Source: a virus. From it: 36,265 nt of DNA. Shown piece after piece: positions 30,844-36,265 of this stretch. Position 1 is the stretch's first letter. Every line of letters starts with the position of its first letter. Position numbers and translations under genes: made by a program. The DNA lies in IMG/VR virus record IMGVR_UViG_3300009503_000580, positions 1 through 36,265 of that record; one strand, written 5' to 3'. The notes under the pieces were generated by a model. The model saw only the letters and a list, made by a program, of their open reading frames with translations. It did not search any database and was not told the DNA's origin.

Positions 30844-31795
30844 ATGTATACAGACTCAAATTCAACAGCACAACGATATGGACCAGGATCTAACTATGGT
30901 TACGCATGTGGAGGTTGGGATAGCTATAACCGTCTCTCTACTATAGACCGCTTTCAGTTTCCATTCGATAACGGTACCACAAATCAAGTAGGTAATTTGA
31001 GGGAGAGTAGATTTGCTTCAAGTGCTAACAATAGTAGTACATACGGATATATATATATGTGGTGGTAGTCGTATCTCTACTATAGATCGCTTCCAGTTTC
31101 CGTTCGATAGTGGTACCACAAATCAGGTAGGCAATCTGAGCGAAGATAGAAACAGACTATGTGCCAACAATAGTAGCACACGCGGATATGTATACGGAGG
31201 ATGGAATAGCGGTTATAGCAGTCATAACGATCTCTCTATCATAGACCGCTTTCTGTTTCCATTCGATAGTGGTACTGCAAAACATATAGGCAATCTGAGC
31301 GAAAACAAAAGCAGACTATGTGCTAACAACAGTAGCACACACGGATATGTATGTGGCAGTGGTAGTTGCAACTCTACCATAGACCGCTTCCAGTTTCCAT
31401 TTGATGATGGTACAGCAAATTATGTAGGTAACTTGAGTGGAAGCAGAGGTTGGCTAAGTGCTAACAACAGTAGTACATATGGTTACGTATGTGGTGGAAT
31501 TGATAGTAGTTATTACCCCTCCTCTACTATAGACCGCTTTCAGTTTCCATTTGATAGTGGTACAGCAAATCAAGTAGGTAATTTGAGTGGACGTAGAGCG
31601 TTCCTGAGTGCCAATAATAGTAGCATACACGGATATGTATGCAGCGGATGGAATAAGAGTGATAATCTCTCTACTATAGACCGCTTTCAGTTTCCATTCG
31701 ATAGTGGAACTACAAATCAAGTGGGCAACTTAAGTGGAAGTAGAAGCGACTTGAGTGCTATAGATGGTGTAGACTTTGCGACAATGTTTGTGTAA
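30844..31795 (+). pseudogene. repeat-family gene split by an (AT)6 frameshift; six units if repaired
   Basis: Reading from ATG 30844, the first unit and N-cap are normal. At 31047-31058 the sequence has (AT)6 where siblings have TATGTATGT, adding 4 bases and shifting the frame so that translation ends at TAG 31066-31068. In the shifted frame five more units and the C-cap follow to 31795. Losing two AT repeats, or gaining one, would restore the frame. The location at the start of a loop is suggestive of a slippage switch. It could also be ordinary decay or a read error. Confidence 0.75.
31047..31058 (+). repeat. (AT)6 dinucleotide tract inside coding frame
   Basis: Twelve bases of AT alternation replace the TAT-GTA-TGT codons of the unit consensus. 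The tract makes the gene out of frame by +1. Four or seven AT units would put it back in frame. This is the classic form of a phase-variable dinucleotide repeat, though short. Confidence 0.85.
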
Positions 31796-31841
31796 CAATT
31801 CTGATCTTTTAGAAACTATCCGTATACACTCAATAAAATAC

Positions 31842-31882
31842 TAGTGAAGAGCATATCCAACCGTTAGATGTGCTCTTCACTA
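31842..31882 (+). terminator. 15-bp hairpin after the repeat array
   Basis: TAGTGAAGAGCATAT pairs with ATGTGCTCTTCACTA over 15 bp (one G-U), loop of 11. It lies 46 bp past the last array gene and closes that unit. It lacks a U-tract (TAAAGAAAAA follows), so it may be a terminator or a 5' hairpin of the next message. Confidence 0.55.
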
Positions 31883-31904
31883 AAGAAAAAGTAAGAGGAA
31901 CAAT

Positions 31905-32282
31905 ATGAAACCCGGATTGGAAGCATTAAAACGGACTATAATAATTCTATCTTTGTTGGGAGTACTTCTACAAGCAGCTTCAGACGAGCCTTCACAAATA
32001 CGAATAGCGGATATCGTTTGGCTCTTGATCATAGGAACTATAAATGTAATAGACATCGTCCGTCCACATCACTTAACTATCTTCGAGAAAGGCGTACGAA
32101 TCGTGATAATGGCGCTCACTAACTTCATCTTGATAAGAATGATTGAAGGAGTCATTCCTTTTGAGCTACTTGAGTTCGTCTACTGTCTACTCGTAATGTA
32201 TGTTTTCATTGCAGATGTATTCTACTGGAAACAATTTTATACTCTAACTACGGAGGAGGACAGCAAAAATGAAAATAAATGA
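31905..32282 (+). CDS. membrane protein, about four helices, 125 aa
   Basis: Hydrophobic segments at about residues 10-26, 36-52, 64-82 and 88-108, with a hydrophilic C-terminal tail (TTEEDSKNENK). No family recognised. Size and topology are compatible with a holin but also with many small phage membrane proteins. SD AGAGGAAC. It overlaps the UvsY-like gene by 14 bp. Confidence 0.55.
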   Translation: MKPGLEALKRTIIILSLLGVLLQAASDEPSQIRIADIVWLLIIGTINVIDIVRPHHLTIFEKGVRIVIMALTNFILIRMIEGVIPFELLEFVYCLLVMYVFIADVFYWKQFYTLTTEEDSKNENK

Positions 32283-32679
32283 GATACATCAACTTATTGA
32301 GAATGAGTTACGAATTACTGAAGAAAATCTCGACAAGTGCATGTTAGAACAAGGAGCGTTATTCGCAAACTACGCAGTTCGACTTGCGGCTCTCAGAGCT
32401 AAATATGATATAAAGAAAGTAGAATTGCAAGCACTCGAAGCAACACTTGGTAGAGAATACAGAGAAAAACTAACGAAAGTAACAGAAAAAGCAGTCGAGG
32501 AAGCTGTCATGAGCGACGAACGTTGGAAGCAAGCGAACGAAGAACTCATTAACGTCAAAGAAGATATGTTGATCATCGAAGCGATCGTTAACGCTCTCAT
32601 ACAAAAGAAAGAAATGTTAGTTGCATATACGAATCTAATAAAAACGAGATCGTTTCAAGGAGAACGGAATGGCTCATGA
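32269..32679 (+). CDS. UvsY-like recombination mediator (putative)
   Basis: The 136-residue, all-helical protein starts MKINEIHQLIENELRI and continues with LRAKYDIKKVELQALEATLGREYREK and a C-terminal helix pair. This plan (N-terminal acidic helix, K/E coiled coil, C-terminal helix with a short polar end) resembles T4 UvsY, which loads the RecA-like UvsX onto gp32-coated ssDNA. Sequence identity looks low, so this is inference from size, pattern and the presence of UvsX-, gp32- and UvsW-like genes. SD GGAGGA precedes the ATG. Confidence 0.45.
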   Translation: MKINEIHQLIENELRITEENLDKCMLEQGALFANYAVRLAALRAKYDIKKVELQALEATLGREYREKLTKVTEKAVEEAVMSDERWKQANEELINVKEDMLIIEAIVNALIQKKEMLVAYTNLIKTRSFQGERNGS

Positions 32680-32896
32680 GTTATTTAGTAAGCTCCATAG
32701 ATGGCTTCCCAGACACGAAATCTCAAAAGCGATCGACTACTATACGACATACGATAGTATTACGTATGCAGCTCTATACATACTATCTGTAACTAACAAC
32801 TATTATTTGGCAGGACACCTTTCTGAGAGCGAGTACGAGAATATCGTACAGCTATTAAGCGCATACGAGCCATCTATAGACAGAATATTATATTAA
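32669..32896 (+). CDS. small hypothetical protein, 75 aa
   Basis: No family recognised. Helical and aromatic-rich, with repeated Tyr (IDYYTTYDSITYAALY). SD AAGGAGAA. It overlaps the UvsY-like gene by 11 bp. Confidence 0.5.
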   Translation: MAHELFSKLHRWLPRHEISKAIDYYTTYDSITYAALYILSVTNNYYLAGHLSESEYENIVQLLSAYEPSIDRILY

Positions 32897-32916
32897 TAAA
32901 AAGTAAGAGGTACAAA

Positions 32917-33138
32917 GTGAAAAAGTTCAGAGTAATAAGAGTGCACATAATAGGTGAACGTACTGTATATAAAAATCCTACGCGTATGTACAAGTTTCTC
33001 ATAGACCCAAATGGACTTGAGGCATTTGTAGTCCTAAAAGACGAAGATGGAAAAATGGACATAGAGCTTGCTACAGATATACACTACGACTACTCACTTC
33101 TCAAGACAGAAGAAGGATTGTTTGCAGTTAAGAAATAG
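32917..33138 (+). CDS. small hypothetical protein, 73 aa, GTG start
   Basis: No family recognised. Strand-rich with basic N-terminus (KKFRVIRVHIIG) and charged loops (KDEDGKMDIEL). GTG 32917 follows AAGAGG. It ends 13 bp before the Rad50 C-half gene and is probably co-transcribed with it. Confidence 0.5.
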   Translation: MKKFRVIRVHIIGERTVYKNPTRMYKFLIDPNGLEAFVVLKDEDGKMDIELATDIHYDYSLLKTEEGLFAVKK

Positions 33139-33151
33139 TGCTGGAGGAAAA

Positions 33152-33700
33152 ATGTATAAAGATCTTACGATTTATCTCAATCATCTGAGAACACAAACGA
33201 ATGAGCTATCCACGAGAATCCAACAAACGCAAGAACTGATGGAGAAACTACAAAAAGCTGCCGACTATCTCAAAGCTGTAAAAACAAATATAATCAAAGA
33301 GACAATCGAGATATCAACTTCGATCGTTAACTCTCTTATACAAATACTCGGGCCAGAGTATAGTTTCACTGCAACTATCGAAGAAGACAAATTGAAGTTC
33401 AAGATCCTAAAGAATGGTATTGAGTTCGATCCGAAGTACGAACTTGGGGGTGGAGTCTTAGATCTCATAAGTTTGGGTCTTAGACTTAGTCTCTGGGCTA
33501 TCTCTTCTAGAGCACCGTTGTTAGTACTCGATGAGCCTTTACGATATCTCTCCCGCGAGTATAAGCCAGCAGTAACTAACTTCTTGTCCCAATTATGCCA
33601 AACGCTTGATTTACGTATACTCATCATAACACATGATCCCGAGTTAATAACTGAATCTGAGAACGTCATCGTCTACAGTACTAGAAATCGCGAAAACTAA
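33152..33700 (+). CDS. Rad50/SbcC-like ATPase, C-terminal half only
   Basis: The protein starts with a short coiled coil (residues 1-50) and then has the C-terminal ATPase lobe: signature-type LGGGVLDLISLGLRL (98-111), Walker B LLVLDEP (123-129) with catalytic Glu128, D-loop near 133 and H-loop ITHD (His161). There is no Walker A anywhere in 182 residues, and no zinc hook. ATG 33152 is chosen because GGAGG lies just upstream. It complements the gene at 853-1977, which has Walker A and hook but none of these. Its arm is about 50 residues against about 200 in the N-half. Alternatively it partners a Walker A protein elsewhere. Confidence 0.8.
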   Translation: MYKDLTIYLNHLRTQTNELSTRIQQTQELMEKLQKAADYLKAVKTNIIKETIEISTSIVNSLIQILGPEYSFTATIEEDKLKFKILKNGIEFDPKYELGGGVLDLISLGLRLSLWAISSRAPLLVLDEPLRYLSREYKPAVTNFLSQLCQTLDLRILIITHDPELITESENVIVYSTRNREN

Positions 33701-33740
33701 CAAATCAAATAGACAAACTTTAGACGTGAGAGGAGGAATG

Positions 33741-34328
33741 ATGCGATGGTATGGTAAATGGGCGGGTGAACCTAGAGGAATTCCAGAAGACACTACACGA
33801 TGTATTGTATCTACTATCGACGAAAAAACAAAACTGTCAAAACAATGCGGTCGAAAGAGAGGATACGGACCTAACGGCTTATTCTGTAAGCAACACGCAG
33901 ACATGCTCACACGTAGCATAAAGTTACAGATACCAGAAGACGAGCCTGAAGCGAATCCGAACGTGAATCCTACGGATACGATAGATATCATAAAGAAAAC
34001 TTTTGCGGAACTGAAAGAGCAAATTGAGGTTGCAGTCAGAATAGCAAAAACTCAAGACGTATACGAAGGCGCAGAACATCTCAGAAAACACGCCATATCA
34101 ACTTACGAACGTTGTAACGAAGTCATAAGTATCTTACTCAGTAACTTCGACAACGTGACAACAAAAAAACTAGGACTATACAAACTTGCTCCTGACTTCT
34201 ATAGTTTCTTGCCTACGTCAATAAAGAGAGACATTCCTTACGAAGAGATTACTAAGAAAGTGGAGAAGCTTGAGAGTGCGATCATAGACGAGGTAGAAAA
34301 ACTATGTAGAACGCAGGAGATAAAATGA
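33741..34328 (+). CDS. zinc-finger protein with helical C-terminus, 195 aa
   Basis: Residues about 18-55 hold a Cys/His motif: RC, then QCGRKR, GYGPNGLFC and KQH, the RC-x-QC-x-G-x-C-x-H plan found in small phage zinc fingers. The rest (residues 75-195) is helical and charged. Two adjacent ATGs (33738, 33741) follow AGGAGG; the second is better spaced. Function unknown. Confidence 0.55.
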   Translation: MRWYGKWAGEPRGIPEDTTRCIVSTIDEKTKLSKQCGRKRGYGPNGLFCKQHADMLTRSIKLQIPEDEPEANPNVNPTDTIDIIKKTFAELKEQIEVAVRIAKTQDVYEGAEHLRKHAISTYERCNEVISILLSNFDNVTTKKLGLYKLAPDFYSFLPTSIKRDIPYEEITKKVEKLESAIIDEVEKLCRTQEIK

Positions 34329-34753
34329 AAGGAGTACGCCTTCTAGAAAGATTAACTAATTTATACAAACGTATTTGTGCTAAAAAAGTAGAGGATGCTA
34401 ATAGTTTTATTGCGTTAAGTGAACTCTACACGGATTCACTCGAACTTACAAATCACATCAACATTAAAATTGGAGAGACTCTAGTCCGAGTATTGAGGGA
34501 TATTATCCCTGATATTGAATATCAACAAGGAGATATCGATTCAGACTGGACCGTAATTTATCTACGCTCGGAGACATATGAAAAACGTCTTAGTGAAGAT
34601 ACGGACGAATACTCTGAACCGCTCGACGTGATTATCTCGAGCATATTTCCTCAACTACAACATTATATCAGCTCTTATATTTGGCTTACACAAGAAGAAG
34701 CGACTTGTATACGCGCAAAACTCGTCCGATGGAAGGAGGGACGTAAATGTTAG
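34325..34753 (+). CDS. hypothetical protein, 142 aa
   Basis: No family recognised. Mostly helical with an acidic centre (DIEYQQGDIDSDWT, RLSEDTDEYSEP). Start overlaps the previous stop by 4 bp; SD AGGAG. It overlaps the zinc-ribbon gene downstream by 7 bp. Confidence 0.5.
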   Translation: MKGVRLLERLTNLYKRICAKKVEDANSFIALSELYTDSLELTNHINIKIGETLVRVLRDIIPDIEYQQGDIDSDWTVIYLRSETYEKRLSEDTDEYSEPLDVIISSIFPQLQHYISSYIWLTQEEATCIRAKLVRWKEGRKC

Positions 34754-34968
34754 AAGAAGCATCACCAAGAAAATTTGGGTGGATTTGTCCTAAATGTTCC
34801 AGAGTATTTTCTCCAGCCATACTCATTTGTCCGTTTTGTACGTCAAAAGAAGAGACTATAAACGAACAGTGTGACCACATTTGGGAAGAGTTTAGTATAT
34901 TCGATCCTGAAGTACAGCAAGTACGAATACTACGTAGGTGTGTCAAGTGTGGTCGTCTCACTGTATAA
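34747..34968 (+). CDS. zinc-ribbon protein, 73 aa
   Basis: Two CxxC pairs (WICPKCSR, ICPFCTS) form one ribbon and a third pair (RRCVKCGRL) with an earlier Cys-x-x-His (QCDHIW) could form a second site. SD GGAGGG. No family beyond zinc ribbon. It is the third such small zinc protein in the window. Confidence 0.6.
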   Translation: MLEEASPRKFGWICPKCSRVFSPAILICPFCTSKEETINEQCDHIWEEFSIFDPEVQQVRILRRCVKCGRLTV

Positions 34969-35003
34969 CAAACGAACGTAAATCGTCAATAGGAGTATAA
35001 AAA

Positions 35004-35246
35004 ATGAAGACTAACAATCTTGCTGAAATACTCTTAGAGAGTAAAAGTATATTTCCCGATCTCGTTGAATATACACTTATTGATCAACTACGTACTCATT
35101 CAATACAAATTCAAGATGAAGAACTCGAACACGAACTCAAACGAATGCTCAAAGCTATCGACTACGCACTAGTTCACACACAACTTACTCCAAAACAAAA
35201 ACAGTACTTCAAACGACTACGGAGAGCAGTCAAGGATGCTTTGTAA
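35004..35246 (+). CDS. small helical protein, 80 aa
   Basis: No family recognised. Residues 30-80 are basic helices (LKRMLKAIDYAL, QKQYFKRLRRAVK) with an acidic segment before. SD AGGAG at 34991. It could bind nucleic acid, but no motif proves it. Confidence 0.5.
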   Translation: MKTNNLAEILLESKSIFPDLVEYTLIDQLRTHSIQIQDEELEHELKRMLKAIDYALVHTQLTPKQKQYFKRLRRAVKDAL

Positions 35247-35252
35247 CACACT

Positions 35253-35290
35253 GTAAGCTTACTTGTGATTTATTAGTTCTAAGTCTAGAA
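35253..35290 (+). promoter_or_regulatory. palindrome and small hairpin in the gap before 35316
   Basis: GTAAGCTTAC (35253-35262) is a perfect 10-bp palindrome, and TTCTA/TAGAA with an AGTC loop (35277-35290) forms a small hairpin. The 69-bp gap is AT-rich and ends in the SD AAAGGTGG of the next gene. An operator or weak terminator is possible. Confidence 0.3.
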
Positions 35291-35315
35291 TCTACCGTAG
35301 AAAGGTGGTGAAAAT

Positions 35316-35651
35316 ATGAATTGGTTTTCATCTCTTGTGGATACCGCAAAACGGATCGTAGCGAATATCGTTGATGCTATCGAGAAGCTCGTCAACCAAA
35401 TCAGCAATCAAATCAACAACCAAATCAGTAACGAACTCGACGCAAAAAATACTATTACATCTGAAGAGATAGCTGATAGCGAAAACACATCTACCAAAGA
35501 AACTCCTCGTCGTATAGAAGCCGTAACTCGTACGATCGTCAATCTATTCGTTTCTATTGCAGTTCTCGTTGAAGTCATATATCGTGTAATAAGCACGATA
35601 GTTCAATGTTTAGGCTCACTTTCAACTGCGGCAACAGTAGCGGCTGCTTAA
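35316..35651 (+). CDS. amphipathic/membrane protein with Asn-Gln-Ile repeats, 111 aa
   Basis: Residues 26-43 repeat the pattern NQISNQINNQISNEL, within an amphipathic region that begins FSSLVDTAKRIVANI. Residues about 73-100 are hydrophobic and could span the membrane (IVNLFVSIAVLVEVIYRVI), followed by an Ala-rich tail (TAATVAAA). No family recognised. SD AAAGGTGGTG. It precedes the structural baseplate gene. A lysis or DNA-injection role is conceivable. Confidence 0.5.
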   Translation: MNWFSSLVDTAKRIVANIVDAIEKLVNQISNQINNQISNELDAKNTITSEEIADSENTSTKETPRRIEAVTRTIVNLFVSIAVLVEVIYRVISTIVQCLGSLSTAATVAAA

Positions 35652-35694
35652 GAAGCACACTCGTCTTATATCAACTACCCGAAGAAGGAACAAT

Positions 35695-35751
35695 CCCTTA
35701 GAAAGCAAAAAATCTAAGACTTCTGTTAGTCTTAGAGTAACTTTTCTAGGG
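35695..35751 (+). promoter_or_regulatory. nested hairpin that may cover the baseplate gene SD
   Basis: CTAAGACT / AGTCTTAG (35714-35721 with 35728-35735) form an 8-bp stem with a TCTGTT loop. Outer arms CCCTTAGAAA (35695) and TTTTCTAGGG (35742-35751) can also pair with a bulge, and the right arm runs into the GGGAGG SD. Folding could limit translation of the late structural gene, or act as a terminator for the upstream one. Confidence 0.45.
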
Positions 35752-35759
35752 AGGCGAAA

Positions 35760-36265
35760 ATGTTTGAAGTATTGTTACCTTCTTCTGGTAAAAAAGTTAA
35801 TGTACGCGGGCTAACTCTCAAAGAAGAACTTATGCTTCAATCTTCTCTGCTAATTGAAAATCAATCGCTCTATACAAAATTCACACGCTTAGCAGAGATA
35901 TGTCATAACGCTATTCAGAGCGAGATACCTTTATCTGCTTGGCTTAAGCAGACAACAGAAAACGATCTGCATGTTATTTGTTATGGTATATACTATGACA
36001 CTTACGGTCCAAAGCTCAAACTAACTGTTACATGCCCTAACTGCAACATACCAAATCCGGAGATAATAGTCAATTTAGATAAGATAGAATTATCAGGACA
36101 AGTCAACACCGAAGGTGTTGATATTTTCTCGAATACGAATGTTGTACTCTCAACCGGGTTGGAAGTAGTACTTCATCCGTATATTACATTCGACGATCAA
36201 CTGATAATTCTTACGCAAACTACAGCAGAAGATCTAGTATCTGAAAAACAATTAGCTGCAGCTAA
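35760..36265 (+). CDS. T4-type baseplate protein (gp26-like), 3' truncated by window edge
   Basis: The visible 168 residues start FEVLLPSSGKKVNVRGLTLKEE, then a helical part, LHVICYGIYYDTYG, LTVTCPNCNIP and VNLDKIEL. This matches, as I recall, the T4 base-plate family (PF12322), whose members have an N-terminal LP-G, LT-KEE and a central CPxC. It would be part of the baseplate hub and marks the start of a tail module to the right. The SD GGGAGG overlaps a hairpin. The 3' end is cut off. Confidence 0.65.
   Translation, partial: MFEVLLPSSGKKVNVRGLTLKEELMLQSSLLIENQSLYTKFTRLAEICHNAIQSEIPLSAWLKQTTENDLHVICYGIYYDTYGPKLKLTVTCPNCNIPNPEIIVNLDKIELSGQVNTEGVDIFSNTNVVLSTGLEVVLHPYITFDDQLIILTQTTAEDLVSEKQLAAA

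Larger units (their letters stand above)
26768..31795 (+). repeat. tandem array of six paralogous repeat-protein genes
   Basis: Six consecutive genes share a framework of about 45-residue units: NNSSTYGYVCGG, a loop of about 3-20 residues, then STIDRFQFPFDSGTAN and QVGNLSGSR-x-x-LSA. Unit counts are 2, 6, 6, 3, 6 and 6. All start with a GPGSNYG N-cap and end with DGVDFVTMFV. Framework is nearly constant while the loop after VCGG differs in almost every unit. The units resemble the blade-like repeats I recall from marine phage fibre-like proteins (GYTSGG ... IDKFPFA), which supports a beta-propeller or fibre-tip fold. No reverse transcriptase is present. Intergenic spacers are also duplicated. 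Confidence 0.85.

Noticed and set aside
26768-31795. Diversity-generating retroelement as the source of loop variation
   Set aside because: No reverse transcriptase or template-repeat/variable-repeat pair is visible in the window, and loops vary in length, which DGRs do not normally do. One could exist outside the window.
26768-31795. CRISPR array or other non-coding repeat array
   Set aside because: The repeats are long, in frame, and code for conserved protein units with start, SD and stop signals.
1-36265. tRNA genes, integrase or attachment sites
   Set aside because: I saw no cloverleaf-like sequence, no tyrosine or serine recombinase gene, and no convincing direct repeat at the ends. 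A dedicated scan was not possible.

Overview
The window is a stretch of a bacterial tailed-phage genome. All convincing genes lie on the plus strand, packed with 1-60 bp overlaps or short gaps, and almost all have strong GGAGG-type Shine-Dalgarno (SD) sites, which points to a bacterial host. The replication and recombination set is T4-like in logic: Mre11/SbcD, Rad50/SbcC halves, RecA/UvsX, a UvsY-like mediator, a UvsW-like helicase, a gp32-like ssDNA-binding protein and a primase. A T4-type baseplate gene starts at the right edge, so the tail is probably contractile. I cannot name the host. Lipoproteins, a lytic transglycosylase and a host-type CheY fit a motile bacterium.

Layout. (1) 1-3.6 kb: 3' end of a CheY-like gene, small proteins, then the Rad50 N-terminal half and Mre11. 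(2) 3.6-6.9 kb: QueD, a GAT-QueC fusion, two zinc-ribbon proteins and a P-loop kinase-like protein. (3) 7-19.2 kb: DNA ligase, a UV-endonuclease-like glycosylase, a sigma-like protein, a uracil-DNA glycosylase/DNA polymerase A fusion, a PD-(D/E)XK nuclease, dUTPase, primase, ssDNA-binding protein and a RecA-like recombinase with a repetitive acidic tail. (4) 19.2-22.3 kb: a strong RNA hairpin, DpdA-like transglycosylase and QueE, which with QueD and GAT-QueC make a 7-deazaguanine DNA-modification pathway; then a membrane protein, lytic transglycosylase and two lipoproteins. (5) 22.3-26.7 kb: an orphan one-unit repeat protein, a small clamp-binding-motif protein, the SF2 helicase and unknown genes. 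(6) 26.8-31.8 kb: a tandem array of six paralogous repeat proteins with a nearly invariant framework (VCGG ... IDRFQFPFDSGT ... VGNLSGSR) and loops that differ in sequence and length in almost every unit. (7) 31.9-36.3 kb: a membrane protein, UvsY-like protein, the Rad50 C-terminal half, zinc-finger proteins and the baseplate gene.

The most unusual parts are the repeat-protein array and the split Rad50. In the array one member has an (AT)6 tract that breaks the frame, one has a 9-bp deletion creating a stop, one has lost its ribosome site, and a one-unit relic sits 4 kb away. This looks like a recombination-driven or slippage-driven surface-diversity locus; no reverse transcriptase is visible. 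The Rad50/SbcC ATPase appears to be encoded as two complementary halves about 31 kb apart. The recA-like gene carries its own expanded repeat tract, and the probable ancestral C-terminus survives in another frame downstream.
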